Positions 28,204-38,531 of a DNA stretch of 64,000 nucleotides are shown here, piece by piece; position 1 is the stretch's first letter; every line of letters starts with the position of its first letter. Source of the DNA: Anaerofustis stercorihominis DSM 17244 (GTDB lineage Bacteria; Bacillota; Clostridia; Eubacteriales; Anaerofustaceae). Position numbers and translations under genes: made by a program. The DNA is taken from NCBI RefSeq assembly GCF_000154825.1, contig NZ_DS560018.1, positions 62,001 to 126,000 on the forward strand, read 5' to 3'. The notes below the pieces were generated by a model. The model did not search any database. It saw nothing but the letters and a program-made list of their open reading frames with translations, and had not been told where the DNA came from.

Positions 28204-28761
28204 ATGAGTAAAGAAGTACAAAATCAAGCTAAAGAAAAAATGATAAAAGCAGTTGAAAACCTTCAATCTAATTTAAATGCTCTAAGAGCCGGAAGAGCAA
28301 ACCCAAAAATGTTAGACAGGATAATGGTAGATTATTACGGGACCCCTACCCCTGTGAACCAAATGGCAAGCATATCCGCTCCCGAACCAAGGACACTTAC
28401 GGTTCAGCCTTGGGATCAATCGGCTCTAGGACTTATAGAAAAAGCTATAATGAGTTCTGACCTCGGACTTAACCCTTCAAACGACGGAAAAGTCATAAGA
28501 CTCGTTATCCCTCAGTTAACGGAAGAAAGAAGAAAAGAACTAGTTAAACTTGCACAAAAAGAAGGGGAAAACGCAAAAGTAGCGGTAAGGAATATAAGAA
28601 GACACACCATTCAGACATTAAAAGACGAACAAAAAAAGGGTGAACTTACAGAAGACAGCCTTAAAGATGCAGAAGATGAAATGCAAAAATTGACTAATGA
28701 CTATATCAAAGAAGTAGATAAAAAAATCAAAGACAAAGAAAAAGAAATCACAACTATTTAA
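28204..28761 (+). CDS. frr: Ribosome recycling factor
   Basis: 185 residues. [14 protein letters not shown] and [18 protein letters not shown] are diagnostic. With EF-G it splits post-termination ribosomes. It lies 13 bp after pyrH. Confidence 0.97.
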   Translation: MSKEVQNQAKEKMIKAVENLQSNLNALRAGRANPKMLDRIMVDYYGTPTPVNQMASISAPEPRTLTVQPWDQSALGLIEKAIMSSDLGLNPSNDGKVIRLVIPQLTEERRKELVKLAQKEGENAKVAVRNIRRHTIQTLKDEQKKGELTEDSLKDAEDEMQKLTNDYIKEVDKKIKDKEKEITTI

Positions 28762-28801
28762 TAAATTTATTCTCTTAATATAGTTATAAGGATAAAAAAA
28801 T

Positions 28802-29518
28802 ATGAATAACATAAAACTAGATAAAGACAATATGCCCGAACATCTTGCCATTATCATGGACGGTAACGGCAGATGGGCAAAACAAAAGGGCAAAATAAGG
28901 AGCTTCGGACATAAATTCGGAGCAAAGACGGTCAAGGACATAATAAGAGCAGTAAATGATTTAAATATAAAGCACCTCACACTGTACGCCTTTTCCACCG
29001 AAAACTGGAAAAGACCAAAAGACGAGGTGACGACTATCATGAATTTGGTAGTGGAATATTTGAATAAAGAAACCGACGATCTCATAAAAGAAAATGTCAA
29101 AATGGACTTTATCGGAGACATCGGTTCCATGCCGGAAAAGACAAGAATAAGCATGAATGACACTATCGAGAGGACTAAAAACGGCAGCGGGCTCAACGTT
29201 CATATTGCCCTTAATTATGGTGGAAGAAAAGAAATCGTAAATGCAGCAAAAGAAATTATAAAAGAGGGAATTGACGCTTGCGATTTAGACGAAGAATTAT
29301 TTAGTAAATATTTATATAACAGTGATAACACGGAAGTGGATTTACTCATAAGAACGGGCGGAGATATAAGGATAAGCAATTTCTTATTATGGCAGGTCGC
29401 TTACAGCGAACTTTATTTCTGCGATACTCTATGGCCTGACTTTACTAAAGAAGAATTACATAAAGCCATTTACTCTTTCCAGCATAAAGAAAGAAGATTT
29501 GGAGGATTGGTGAAATAA
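28802..29518 (+). CDS. uppS: Isoprenyl transferase (undecaprenyl diphosphate synthase)
   Basis: 238 residues. It condenses isopentenyl diphosphate on farnesyl diphosphate, giving the cell-wall lipid carrier. The active-site segment is IMDGNGRWA, with TLYAFSTENWKRP and a C-terminal IRTGGDIRISNFLLWQ. Only LxRTGGExRxSxF-type residues vary (GGD for GGE). Confidence 0.95.
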   Translation: MNNIKLDKDNMPEHLAIIMDGNGRWAKQKGKIRSFGHKFGAKTVKDIIRAVNDLNIKHLTLYAFSTENWKRPKDEVTTIMNLVVEYLNKETDDLIKENVKMDFIGDIGSMPEKTRISMNDTIERTKNGSGLNVHIALNYGGRKEIVNAAKEIIKEGIDACDLDEELFSKYLYNSDNTEVDLLIRTGGDIRISNFLLWQVAYSELYFCDTLWPDFTKEELHKAIYSFQHKERRFGGLVK

Positions 29519-29519
29519 A

Positions 29520-30341
29520 TTGGCAAAAAGATTAATAAGTTCCCTTATAATGATTTTACTTTTGATCATAGCTATAATAATAGGTAACAAGGCGTTTTTC
29601 GCATTGGCATTCTTTTTGAATATAATGTCACTGTACGAATATATAAACGTTATAGACGATAACGGTAAAAACCTTGATTTATCCAAGATAATATATATAT
29701 TATCGGGTACACTGCTTTTGATATTCTCTTTTGTGAATTTCAATTTGGTAATACCTTCCATACCTATAATGATCATACTAATATCGATGATCAACATTTT
29801 GGATAAGAAATTTGACGCGGATACGACGATATACTCTATATTCGGACTTATATACATTTCTCTTATCCTTTCATTTATGGTACTGATGTTAAGTAAAATG
29901 AACAATGCAGAGGGACTTGCACTTATTATTTTTGCAGAAGTCATAACCATTGCCACCGATTCCGCAGCATACCTGTTCGGTATAAAATTCGGTAAACATA
30001 AATTATGTCCCAAGATAAGCCCCAAGAAAAGCATAGAAGGAAGTATTGCCGGGCTTGTTTTTGGTATTTTATCGGGGATAATATTACATTTTATATTTAT
30101 AAATTATAATATTATTGACATTTCTTTAATAGACTGTATAATAATGGCAACAATAAACAGTATACTGAGCCAGTTCGGAGACCTTACGGCTTCCATGGTA
30201 AAAAGAAAATTCGATGTCAAAGACTACGGCTGGATAATCCCCGGTCACGGAGGAGTTCTGGACAGAATAGACGGCACACTATTTTCTTTGGCGGGAACAT
30301 TTTTCTATGTATACATTGTGCTAAATATGTTTACTTTTTAG
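29520..30341 (+). CDS. cdsA: Phosphatidate cytidylyltransferase
   Basis: 273 residues, about eight membrane helices. It makes CDP-diacylglycerol for phospholipids. The family signature near the C-terminus is present (KRKFDVKDYGWIIPGHGG, then DRIDG). TTG at 29520 is the start, preceded by GGTGA, one base after the uppS stop. Confidence 0.94.
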   Translation: MAKRLISSLIMILLLIIAIIIGNKAFFALAFFLNIMSLYEYINVIDDNGKNLDLSKIIYILSGTLLLIFSFVNFNLVIPSIPIMIILISMINILDKKFDADTTIYSIFGLIYISLILSFMVLMLSKMNNAEGLALIIFAEVITIATDSAAYLFGIKFGKHKLCPKISPKKSIEGSIAGLVFGILSGIILHFIFINYNIIDISLIDCIIMATINSILSQFGDLTASMVKRKFDVKDYGWIIPGHGGVLDRIDGTLFSLAGTFFYVYIVLNMFTF

Positions 30342-30353
30342 GAGACGATCAAT

Positions 30354-31376
30354 TTGAGCTTATCAACTATAATATACACTCTGCTGATATTCGGAGTATT
30401 AATATCAACTCATGAATTCGGTCACTTTATCGTGGCAAAGAAATGTGGTGTCATCGTGGAAGAATTTTCTATCGGGATGGGACCACTTATTTTTAAGAAA
30501 AAAGGAAAAGATGAAACCCTTTATTCCATTAGGCTTCTGCCTATCGGCGGATACTGCAAGATGTACGGCGAAGATGAAGACGAAGAAGAAACGGGAGAAG
30601 GAAGCCTGAATTCTATCTCCCCTTTTAAAAGGATACTCGTTTTTGCGGCAGGTGCGGGAATGAACCTTTTATCCGCTATCATAATATTGATGGCAGTATA
30701 CGGGATAATGGGGACGGAACCCACCACGACAATAGGAAGGGTACTTGAAAATAATCCCGCATATAGCGCGGGGCTTAGAGAAGGCGACACTTTCGTAAAG
30801 ATAAACGATACCCAAATAACAAAATGGGAAGATATATCGAACACCATAAACTCTTCAAAGGGAAAAGAATTAAAGGTCACTTATAAGACAGAAAACGGAG
30901 AATTAAAGGATACTACGGTAACACCCAAGCTGGACAGTGCATCTAATTCATACAAAGTAGGTATAAACCCTACCTATTCAAAGAGCTTTATAGGCACTGT
31001 AAAGAGTTCCGTTAAAGCCTTCGGGACTTATATATATGTTACGTTCAAAGCCTTAATAGACCTGATCAGAGGCGCCATAGGCATAAATCAGCTGTCGGGT
31101 CCCATAGGAGTTGCGGGAGTAATAAACGAAGCTGTGGGTGCAGGGTTCAGTATTTTACTGAACATAACCGCTCTGCTTGCAATAAACATAGGTATATTCA
31201 ATTTACTTCCCATACCCGCTTTGGACGGGAGCAGGATATTGTTCTGCTTTATAGAAATGATAAAAGGCTCCCCTATCAACAGAGAAAAAGAAGGCATGAT
31301 ACACTTCGTGGGATTTGTATTATTGATGGCATTCGCGGTATTCGTTGCGGTACAGGATGTAATAAAACTTTTCTAG
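30354..31376 (+). CDS. rseP: Site-2 intramembrane metalloprotease
   Basis: 340 residues. The HEFGH zinc motif lies in the first helix, a PDZ domain is at about 110-190 (VLENNPAYSAGLREGD), and NLLPIPALDGSRI supplies the third metal ligand. It cleaves membrane anchors of anti-sigma factors or signal-peptide remnants. TTG at 30354 follows GGAG. dxr, which usually lies just before rseP, is not here. Confidence 0.94.
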   Translation: MSLSTIIYTLLIFGVLISTHEFGHFIVAKKCGVIVEEFSIGMGPLIFKKKGKDETLYSIRLLPIGGYCKMYGEDEDEEETGEGSLNSISPFKRILVFAAGAGMNLLSAIIILMAVYGIMGTEPTTTIGRVLENNPAYSAGLREGDTFVKINDTQITKWEDISNTINSSKGKELKVTYKTENGELKDTTVTPKLDSASNSYKVGINPTYSKSFIGTVKSSVKAFGTYIYVTFKALIDLIRGAIGINQLSGPIGVAGVINEAVGAGFSILLNITALLAINIGIFNLLPIPALDGSRILFCFIEMIKGSPINREKEGMIHFVGFVLLMAFAVFVAVQDVIKLF

Positions 31377-31386
31377 GAGTTATAAA

Positions 31387-32439
31387 ATGAAAAAAACAAA
31401 CGTAGTAAAAATCGGTAACAAGGTTATCGGAGGCGGAAACCCTATAATGGTGCAGTCGATGCTCAAGCTTCCTCCGACGGATCATAAAGCTATAATAGAT
31501 GAAATAAACGAACTGGAAATGCTGGGATGTGACATAATAAGGGGCACCATACCTAATATGGAAGCCGCAAAAGTCATACCGAAGATAGTAAAAAATACAA
31601 ACATACCTTTTGTAGCGGATATCCATTTCGACTACAAAGTAGCTATAGAAGCGATAAAAAACGGTGTTCATAAGGTCAGGATAAACCCCGGGAATATCGG
31701 AGGCAAAGAAAGAGTAAGGGAAGTCGTAAAATGCCTTAAAGACTACGACATACCCGTTAGGATAGGTGTAAACTCGGGCAGTCTCGAAAAAGATCTGCTT
31801 GAAAAGTATGGTCACCCTACCCCGGAAGCCTTGGTTGAAAGTGCCTACAGGAGCATTTCTTACTTCAACGAATTCGGATACGACAATATCGTATTGTCTA
31901 TTAAATCAAGCGATGTAGTAACTACAATAGACGCAAATAGGCTCTTCAGAGAAAAATACTCTTATCCCCTTCATTTGGGAGTTACGGAGGCTGGTGCGGA
32001 GCTTGGAGGCATAGTCCGTTCGAGCATTGGGCTGGGAAGTCTTTTAAAAGACGGTATCGGAGATACAATAAGAGTTTCCTTAACGGGAGACAGCAGAGAC
32101 GAAGTCATAGTCGGCAGAGAGATACTAATAAGCCTGGGGCTTTTAGATGAAGGCGTAAGGGTGGTATCATGCCCTACATGCGGAAGATGTAAAACAGATA
32201 CGCTGTCTATAGTAAAAGAGATAAAGGAAAAAACAAGACACATAAAGGAACCTATTACCGTAGCGGTCATGGGCTGTGCGGTAAACGGTCCGGGAGAAGC
32301 AAAAGAAGCGGACATGGGAGTTGCCTGCGGAGACGGAAATGCGGTCTTTTTTGAAAAGGGAGAAAAAGTAAAAAGCGTTAAAAGCGAAGAAATTGCTTCT
32401 TTCATATTGGAAAGGATCGAAGAAAGAATATCTAAATGA
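31387..32439 (+). CDS. ispG: 4-hydroxy-3-methylbut-2-enyl-diphosphate synthase (GcpE)
   Basis: 350 residues; the [4Fe-4S] enzyme of the MEP isoprenoid pathway. N-terminal TIM-barrel (NPIMVQSMLK, RINPGNIGG) and C-terminal iron-sulfur cysteines (CPTCGRCKTD and MGCAVNGPGEA). The stop overlaps the next start (ATGA). Confidence 0.96.
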   Translation: MKKTNVVKIGNKVIGGGNPIMVQSMLKLPPTDHKAIIDEINELEMLGCDIIRGTIPNMEAAKVIPKIVKNTNIPFVADIHFDYKVAIEAIKNGVHKVRINPGNIGGKERVREVVKCLKDYDIPVRIGVNSGSLEKDLLEKYGHPTPEALVESAYRSISYFNEFGYDNIVLSIKSSDVVTTIDANRLFREKYSYPLHLGVTEAGAELGGIVRSSIGLGSLLKDGIGDTIRVSLTGDSRDEVIVGREILISLGLLDEGVRVVSCPTCGRCKTDTLSIVKEIKEKTRHIKEPITVAVMGCAVNGPGEAKEADMGVACGDGNAVFFEKGEKVKSVKSEEIASFILERIEERISK

Positions 32440-33176
32440 AACTAACAGCAGAAATACACTGTCATACCATTTATTCTCACGGGACGGGGACAATAGAAGA
32501 TAACGTCATCGCAGCAAGAGAAAAAGGTATGAATAAAATCATCATCAGCGAACACGGACCGGGACATATGGTAGCTAGGAAAAATACGAACGCTACTTAT
32601 ATGGATATGAAAAAAGAAATAATGGAACTAAGAAAAAAATATCCTGATATGGAAATTTTAATGGGTTTGGAAGCAAACGTGATTTCCATGAACGGAGATT
32701 TGGACGTGGACGAGGAACTTCTGGAAATCGTGGAAGTTTTGTACTGCGGTATCCATTTGATGTCCATACCAAAGAATATAAGTACATTTTTCAATATGCA
32801 GATAATGAATACATTAAGCTCAAAGTTCGGCTGGTTCAGAAACAGACAGACGAGGATAAACACAAATGCACTTATAAAAGCCATAGAAAAGTATCCTTTA
32901 AGAATGATAACACACCCGGACACGAGAGGACCCGTAGACATCATAGAGCTTGCAAAAGCCACTGAAAATCACGGTGTGATACTTGAAATAAACGACACAC
33001 AAAGTAAGCTCAACGAAGACGATATAAGGCTTATAGAAAAAAGCGGGATAAACATAACCTATGCTGTGGGAAGCGACGCGCATTCAAAGAAAGACATAGG
33101 AAAATGGGAAAATGCAAGGAATATACTTAAGAAGAGCGGGATAAGCTTGGATAAGGTTTGGAATGTGGAAGAATAA
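32436..33176 (+). CDS. PHP-domain phosphoesterase (YcdX/PolX-C type)
   Basis: 246 residues. Metal ligands: HCHTIYSHGTG at the start, EHGPGH, GLEANV, HPDTRGP and GSDAHSKKD at the end. YcdX-type PHP proteins are trinuclear-zinc phosphatases. It overlaps ispG by four bases, so it is translationally coupled. The specific substrate is unknown. Confidence 0.87.
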   Translation: MKLTAEIHCHTIYSHGTGTIEDNVIAAREKGMNKIIISEHGPGHMVARKNTNATYMDMKKEIMELRKKYPDMEILMGLEANVISMNGDLDVDEELLEIVEVLYCGIHLMSIPKNISTFFNMQIMNTLSSKFGWFRNRQTRINTNALIKAIEKYPLRMITHPDTRGPVDIIELAKATENHGVILEINDTQSKLNEDDIRLIEKSGINITYAVGSDAHSKKDIGKWENARNILKKSGISLDKVWNVEE

Positions 33177-33189
33177 AGGTAGTGTGACC

Positions 33190-33675
33190 ATGGAATTGAC
33201 ATTAAACGAATTAAAAGAAGAAGATTTAGATACCGCACTTAAAATTTGGAATGAAGTTGTAAGAGAAGCCAACGCTTTTCCTCAAACAGAAGAAATGAAA
33301 CGAGATGAAGCTCTTGAGTTCTTCTCTTCTCAAAGCTTTACGGGTACGGCAAAAATCGATGATAAATTAGCGGGGATATATATACTTCACCCCAACAACG
33401 TGGGAAGATGTTCTCATATCGCAAACGCAAGTTATGCTGTGGATAAAGAAATAAGAGGAAAGCATATAGGAAAAGAGCTGGTGAAACATTCCCTTAAAAA
33501 AGCAAGAGAGCTGAATTTTAAAATACTTCAGTTCAATGCGGTGGTAAAATCCAATAAAGGTGCTATACATCTTTATGAAAGCCTCGGCTTTAAAAAGCTC
33601 GGAGTTATCCCCGGAGGGTACTTGAAAAAAGACGGGACATATGAAGATATAATCTCGTACATATATAAACTGTAA
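33190..33675 (+). CDS. GNAT-family N-acetyltransferase
   Basis: About 161 residues. Acetyl-CoA loop: VDKEIRGKHIGKELVKHSLKKA; C-terminal NAVVKSNKGAIHLYESLGFKKLG. The ATG at 33190 (MELTLNEL) is chosen over an in-frame upstream start that overlaps the preceding gene. It is the last gene of the pyrH operon. Substrate unknown. Confidence 0.83.
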   Translation: MELTLNELKEEDLDTALKIWNEVVREANAFPQTEEMKRDEALEFFSSQSFTGTAKIDDKLAGIYILHPNNVGRCSHIANASYAVDKEIRGKHIGKELVKHSLKKARELNFKILQFNAVVKSNKGAIHLYESLGFKKLGVIPGGYLKKDGTYEDIISYIYKL

Positions 33676-33677
33676 GA

Positions 33678-33708
33678 AAAAGATATAACATTTTGTTATA
33701 TCTTTTTT
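33678..33708 (+). terminator. Terminator of the pyrH-to-GNAT operon
   Basis: AAAGATATAACA / TGTTATATCTTT stem with TTTT tail, directly after the GNAT stop. Confidence 0.8.
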
Positions 33709-33821
33709 GTTATATCAAATATAAATATTTTTTAAAAGTTTTCTTGAATATGATTTTTAATCATGTTAAGTTGTTTATATGGTACCATGAAATTCAAAAA
33801 ATTAAAAGGACGACAGATAAA

Positions 33822-34826
33822 ATGAATAATGATAAAGTTAAGACTGTATCCCCCGAAAATTCAGGGGATATTTCCCATAGACTTTCCCAAATAGAAAGCA
33901 TAATAAAAGAAGGATATGACAATATGGAAGGGATCATAATAACGAAAGACGGATATAAGGTATATGAAAAATACTTAAACGGGAGCGATGAAAACAAAAA
34001 GACGCATATAGCCTCGGTAACAAAGAGCATACTGTCTATTCTTATGGGGATAGCCATAGATAAGGGTATCATAAAAGACGAAAGTCAAAGAGTAATGGAT
34101 TTTTTCAAAGAATATGACTTCAAAGATAAAAATGAAATCAGAGATAAAATCACGATAAAAGACCTACTTACGATGAGGGTTCCTTACACCTTTGAAGACT
34201 ACATGGAACCTCTTGAGGACTTTACAAAAAGCAAAGACTGGATAAGATATGCCCTTGAAAGCATAGATAAAAAGGGAGAATTGGGGAAATTCAAGTATTC
34301 CACCATGGGTGCTCATCTCCTTTCCGCCATTTTAACTAAAACTTCGGGAATGTCGGCTAAAGGATTTGCCAATCAATACTTATTTGATCCTCTTGAAATA
34401 GAAGAAATCGATTATAACGACACCAAAGAATTCAATTTTGATACACTGTTCGGTGAAAAAATAGAAGGATGGGCAAATGACCCCATGGGGATTTCGGCGG
34501 GAGGTTTCGGACTTAAACTGAGTACAAGGGATATGACAAAAATCGGAGAGCTTTATTTAAACAAAGGTGAATACAAAGGAATAAGGGTAGTATCCGAAGA
34601 ATGGATAAATAAAACATTGGAAGAAAACGGGAACGGCTACGGATATCTATGGTATCTGATATATGATATACCCGTAAAAATGTATGCAGCTCTCGGGGAC
34701 GGAGGGAATATGATTTGTGTCATACCGAACCTAAAGGCTGTCATAGCAATAACTTCCTCTTTTATGATGAATGCCAAGGACAGGATAGGATTTGTAATAG
34801 AACATATACTCCCTGCCCTATCATAA
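33822..34826 (+). CDS. Beta-lactamase-fold serine hydrolase
   Basis: About 334 residues of the class-C/PBP4*/esterase family. Motif 1 is S-V-T-K (HIASVTKSILSIL). Motif 2 is Y-S-T (FKYSTMGAHLLSAIL), and a Gly-rich strand near the end (LGDGGNMICVIP) replaces KTG. ATG at 33822 follows AAAGGA; the longer upstream frame has no ribosome site and is unlikely coding. No signal peptide is seen, so it may be a cytoplasmic esterase or peptidase rather than a resistance enzyme. Confidence 0.85.
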   Translation: MNNDKVKTVSPENSGDISHRLSQIESIIKEGYDNMEGIIITKDGYKVYEKYLNGSDENKKTHIASVTKSILSILMGIAIDKGIIKDESQRVMDFFKEYDFKDKNEIRDKITIKDLLTMRVPYTFEDYMEPLEDFTKSKDWIRYALESIDKKGELGKFKYSTMGAHLLSAILTKTSGMSAKGFANQYLFDPLEIEEIDYNDTKEFNFDTLFGEKIEGWANDPMGISAGGFGLKLSTRDMTKIGELYLNKGEYKGIRVVSEEWINKTLEENGNGYGYLWYLIYDIPVKMYAALGDGGNMICVIPNLKAVIAITSSFMMNAKDRIGFVIEHILPALS

Positions 34827-34877
34827 ATGAAGAGATAAATATTAATCAAAAAACACGAATAAGATATATACGAAAAG

Positions 34878-34917
34878 AAAAAAGACACCTTTACATTTAA
34901 TAAGAGTGTCTTTTTTA
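34878..34917. terminator. Hairpin between convergent genes
   Basis: AAAAAGACAC / AGTGTCTTTTT stem with a longer loop, T-rich on both strands. Confidence 0.75.
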
Positions 34918-34935
34918 TCAGTGATTTATTTAAAT

Positions 34936-35772
34936 TTAAAAAGTGATCAGTACATGATATATAATAAGCGCCAAACCTACTATCCAGCAGTAAATCGAGA
35001 AATAGTAAAGCTTGCCTTTCTTAACTATGTTGTTAAGGAGTACTATCGAGAAGTACCCTATTACAAGAGAGCAGAAGAACCCTATTATAAGAGGTACGAA
35101 CGACGTGGTCGCGCCTATTGCGATGATATCTTTTATCTTAAGTAACAGTGAACCGAGTACTGCGGGGATAGACATAAGGAATGAGAACTCAACGGCTTCT
35201 TCCTTTTTAAGTCCCGATAAAAGCCCGCCGACTATCGTAGAACCCGACCTTGAAATACCGGGAGTTATGGCGAACATTTGGAAAACACCTATAAGGAAAG
35301 CTTTTCCCGCTCCCACGTTTTCTATATGTCCTCTGTTGTTCTTACCCAAAGCATCGCCTAAAACCAAAAGCACACCGGTTATTAAAAGGGTAAACCCTAC
35401 TATGATGATGGAACCGAACTTCTCGCTTATAAAATCTTCGAATAAAACTCCGACTATACCTGCGGGTATCGATGCCATAAGGATATATACTATGTATTTT
35501 CTGTATTTACTCTTTTCAAAACAAGGTCCTTTTAAAGTTATCAAATCCGCAAGCATCAAGAAAAATTGCTTAAACATATTCCATATGGATTCATAATATG
35601 CGATAACTACCGCAAGCAATGTTCCCAGATGAAGAACGATAGCAAATTCGAGAGAGCCTTCGCTGATACCCATAAAGTTTTGGAGTATTACCAAATGTCC
35701 GGAACTGCTTACGGGAAGAAATTCCGTAAGACCTTGGACTATACCTAAGATTATGGCTTGTATTGTAGTCAT
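34936..35772 (-). CDS. uppP: Undecaprenyl-diphosphatase
   Basis: 278 residues, about eight helices. It dephosphorylates undecaprenyl diphosphate to recycle the cell-wall carrier and can raise bacitracin tolerance. Motifs: GLTEFLPVSSSGHLVI and PGISRSGSTIVGGL. It links functionally to uppS at 29 kb. Confidence 0.96.
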   Translation of the reverse strand: MTTIQAIILGIVQGLTEFLPVSSSGHLVILQNFMGISEGSLEFAIVLHLGTLLAVVIAYYESIWNMFKQFFLMLADLITLKGPCFEKSKYRKYIVYILMASIPAGIVGVLFEDFISEKFGSIIIVGFTLLITGVLLVLGDALGKNNRGHIENVGAGKAFLIGVFQMFAITPGISRSGSTIVGGLLSGLKKEEAVEFSFLMSIPAVLGSLLLKIKDIIAIGATTSFVPLIIGFFCSLVIGYFSIVLLNNIVKKGKLYYFSIYCWIVGLALIIYHVLITF

Positions 35773-35816
35773 AATATCCTCCGTTATTTATTAGTTTAAT
35801 ACTATATATATGTTTT

Positions 35817-35842
35817 AAAAGCGAAGTTTAACCCTCGCTTTC
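35817..35842 (-). terminator. Terminator after pnp
   Basis: AAAGCGA / TCGCTTT stem just past the pnp stop on the minus strand. Confidence 0.7.
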
Positions 35843-35848
35843 AGTTAT

Positions 35849-37984
35849 TTATTCATTTACTTTTTCTTCTTTTTTGTCTTCTTTATTTTCTTTGACTTCT
35901 TTTTTAGGTTTTGGAAGAAGTGCTTTTCTTGAAAGGTTTATCCTTCCTTGTTTATCTATTTCGATAACTTTTACGTTTACTTCATCCCCTACATTTAGAA
36001 CGTCAGTGACTTTATTTACTCTTTCGTGTGCGATTTTAGAAATATGAACGAGACCTTCTTTTCCGCCCGGTATCTCCACGAAGGCACCAAAGTCCATTAC
36101 TCTTGCGACTTTACCTACATAAGTATCTCCTTCTTCCACTTCTCTTGTTATATCTTCGATTATTTGAACTGCTTTTTTAGCGTCATCCAAATCAACAGCA
36201 CTAACGAAAGTTTGTCCATCGTCTAAGATGTCGATTTTAACTCCTGTTTCATCAATGATTTTATTAATCATCTTTCCGCCCGGTCCGATGACATCTTTGA
36301 TTTTATCTTCGGCTATTTTCATAGTCATGATTTTAGGAGCGTATTTGCTTACGTCTTCTCTAGGAGCTGTGATGGCTTCTTCCATTTTGCCTAAGATATG
36401 GAATCTGCCTTTTTTAGCTCTTGCCAAAGCTTCCGTAAGTATAGCTTTATCTATACCTTTGATTTTGATATCCATTTGGATAGCAGTGATACCTTCGCTG
36501 GTTCCCGCAACTTTAAAGTCCATATCACCGTAGAAATCTTCCACGCCCTGAATATCCGATAAAACGGATACTTTGTTTTCTTCTTTTATAAGTCCCATTG
36601 CGATACCTGCTACGGGAGCTTTTATAGGAACACCTGCGTCCATTAGAGATAATGTTGAACCGCATACACTTGCCTGTGATGTGGAACCGTTTGAAGCAAG
36701 TACTTCAGAAACCACTCTTATGGTATAAGGGAAGTCTTTTTGGTCAGGTATTACGGGAAGCAGAGCTCTTTCAGCCAAAGCACCGTGTCCTATTTCTCTT
36801 CTTCCCGGACCTCTCATAGGACCTGTTTCCCCTACGGAATAAGCAGGGAAGTTATAATGGTGGATATATTTTTTGCTTGTTTCTTCTCCGATACCATCGA
36901 TTATCTGTTCATCTCTTATGGCACCGAGAGTAGCCATAGACATTACCTGAGTTTGTCCTCTTGTGAAAAGTCCGGAGCCGTGAGCTCTTCTGATTTTTCC
37001 TACTTCGCAGGTTATAGGTCTGATTTCATCGACTTTTCTTCCGTCAGGTCTGATACCTTCGTTTGTTATCATGCCCCTAACGATTTCTTTCAATAATTTA
37101 GCGAATATTTCTTCAAAGTCAAGTTTGTTGTCGGGATATTCTTCCAAATATTTATCCAAAATTTCAGCCTTGACTTCTTCAACTCTGTCTTCTCTGGCTT
37201 GTTTTTCATGGATATCATAAGCTTCTCTGAAGCCTTTTTTAGCTTCTTCGTAAATCTTTTCTTTGATTTCTTCGCTTGTTCTGTAGTATGTGATATCAGC
37301 TTTTTCCACGCCGACTTCTTTGATGATTTCTTCCTGGAACTTGATGATTTCTTTGATATGTTCATGAGCACCCATGATAGCATCGATCATGATTTCTTCG
37401 CTTACTTCGTTGGCACCCGCTTCAACCATAAGTACAGCTTCGCTGGTTCCAGCAACGGTAAGACTTAAATCACTGATGTCTCTTTGGTCGCTTGTAGGAT
37501 TATAAACAAGTTCACCGTCTATAAGACCCACGTTAACGGCACCTACGGGACCGTCAAACGGTATATCGGAAATACCGAGGGCAAGAGATGCACCTAGGAT
37601 ACTTGTGATTTCAGGAGAGTTATCCTGATCCACACCCATGACCGTAGCCACGATTTGAACATCGTTTCTGAAACCTTTATCGAATAAAGGTCTTAAAGGT
37701 CTGTCGATAAGTCTGCAAGTAAGAGTAGCCTTTTCGCTTGCTCTTCCTTCTCTTTTTAAAAATCCCCCCGGAATTTTTCCAACGGAATACATTTTTTCTT
37801 CGTAAAATACGCTTAGCGGGAAAAAGTCGATTCCCTCTTTTGCTTCTTTAGACATACATGCGTTGACTAATATCTGAGTATCTCCATATGAAATGAAAAC
37901 ACTGCCGTTAGCCATTTGTGCCAATTCTCCAACTTCAACACAAAGCTCTCTGCCTAAAAAATCAGTTTTAAACACTTTCTTCAT
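35849..37984 (-). CDS. pnp: Polyribonucleotide nucleotidyltransferase (PNPase)
   Basis: 711 residues. Two RNase PH domains ([53 protein letters not shown]), a KH domain ([17 protein letters not shown]) and an S1 domain ([25 protein letters not shown]). It degrades RNA 3'-5' with phosphate. A Lys/Glu-rich tail ends the protein. It lies after rpsO, the universal order, separated by a hairpin. Confidence 0.97.
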   Translation of the reverse strand: MKKVFKTDFLGRELCVEVGELAQMANGSVFISYGDTQILVNACMSKEAKEGIDFFPLSVFYEEKMYSVGKIPGGFLKREGRASEKATLTCRLIDRPLRPLFDKGFRNDVQIVATVMGVDQDNSPEITSILGASLALGISDIPFDGPVGAVNVGLIDGELVYNPTSDQRDISDLSLTVAGTSEAVLMVEAGANEVSEEIMIDAIMGAHEHIKEIIKFQEEIIKEVGVEKADITYYRTSEEIKEKIYEEAKKGFREAYDIHEKQAREDRVEEVKAEILDKYLEEYPDNKLDFEEIFAKLLKEIVRGMITNEGIRPDGRKVDEIRPITCEVGKIRRAHGSGLFTRGQTQVMSMATLGAIRDEQIIDGIGEETSKKYIHHYNFPAYSVGETGPMRGPGRREIGHGALAERALLPVIPDQKDFPYTIRVVSEVLASNGSTSQASVCGSTLSLMDAGVPIKAPVAGIAMGLIKEENKVSVLSDIQGVEDFYGDMDFKVAGTSEGITAIQMDIKIKGIDKAILTEALARAKKGRFHILGKMEEAITAPREDVSKYAPKIMTMKIAEDKIKDVIGPGGKMINKIIDETGVKIDILDDGQTFVSAVDLDDAKKAVQIIEDITREVEEGDTYVGKVARVMDFGAFVEIPGGKEGLVHISKIAHERVNKVTDVLNVGDEVNVKVIEIDKQGRINLSRKALLPKPKKEVKENKEDKKEEKVNE

Positions 37985-38008
37985 CTAATTTTTTTCCTCC
38001 ATATTATA

Positions 38009-38032
38009 AAAAGGCGAAAAAATCCGCCTTTT
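38009..38032 (-). terminator. Hairpin between rpsO and pnp
   Basis: AAAAGGCG / CGCCTTTT stem followed by T's on the minus strand. It may partly terminate or be an RNA processing site; in E. coli the rpsO-pnp spacer is cut by RNase III. Confidence 0.7.
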
Positions 38033-38042
38033 AAATGCTTAA

Positions 38043-38312
38043 TTATTTTCTTAAGTTAAGTTCTTTAACTATTTCTCTGTATTTATTGATATCTTTCTTA
38101 GCAACATAATCTAAAAGTCTTCTTCTCTTACCTACCATCATAAGAAGTCCTCTTCTTGAGTGATGGTCTTTAGGATTATTTTTGAAGTGTTCGTTTAAAG
38201 TATTAATTCTGCTTGTTAAGATAGCGATTTGGATTTCAGGTGAACCTGTATCCTTTTCGTGTTTTTGATACTTGCTGATTACTTCTTGTTTTTTTTCTTT
38301 TGTTATTGACAT
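38043..38312 (-). CDS. rpsO: 30S ribosomal protein S15
   Basis: 89 residues, normal length. Signatures: [20 protein letters not shown] and [28 protein letters not shown] precedes the ATG. Confidence 0.97.
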   Translation of the reverse strand: MSITKEKKQEVISKYQKHEKDTGSPEIQIAILTSRINTLNEHFKNNPKDHHSRRGLLMMVGKRRRLLDYVAKKDINKYREIVKELNLRK

Positions 38313-38339
38313 TTTAATTCTCCTTAATATTTTTATTCG

Positions 38340-38387
38340 CCTAAAACCTTAGCAGTAAGCCGGAGATGCTTATAACTAAGTCTTAGG
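38340..38387 (-). ncRNA. Probable S15-binding leader of rpsO
   Basis: On the minus strand CCTAAGAC pairs with GTTTTAGG, enclosing CTTAG/CTAAG and an inner TAAGC-ATCTCCG-GCTTA hairpin. It ends about 27 bp before the rpsO start. S15 autoregulation through such leaders is known in several lineages; the assignment is from place and fold. Confidence 0.6.
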
Positions 38388-38471
38388 TACATAGCTTTAA
38401 AATTATATCACAAAAGGATATTTTTGTAAACATATTTCAGCGGGATTTATAAATGTTTTTAACCCTTTTGA

Positions 38472-38500
38472 TTGATAAAACTTTTAATTTTAACTATAAT
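38472..38500 (+). promoter_or_regulatory. dut promoter
   Basis: TTGATA (38472-38477), 17 bp, TATAAT (38495-38500). Confidence 0.6.
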
Positions 38501-38531
38501 GTTATTATAGTATATTTTAAGGAGAAAAAGA

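Noticed and set aside
28618-29196. 192-residue frame antisense to frr/uppS
   Set aside because: Complement of two well-supported genes; hydrophobic translation is typical of antisense A-rich coding DNA.
31276-31815. 179-residue frame antisense to rseP/ispG
   Set aside because: Overlaps conserved enzymes on the other strand and has no start signal.
33693-33821. N-terminal extension of the serine hydrolase
   Set aside because: Would begin inside the previous terminator and has no ribosome site; AAAGGA supports 33822.
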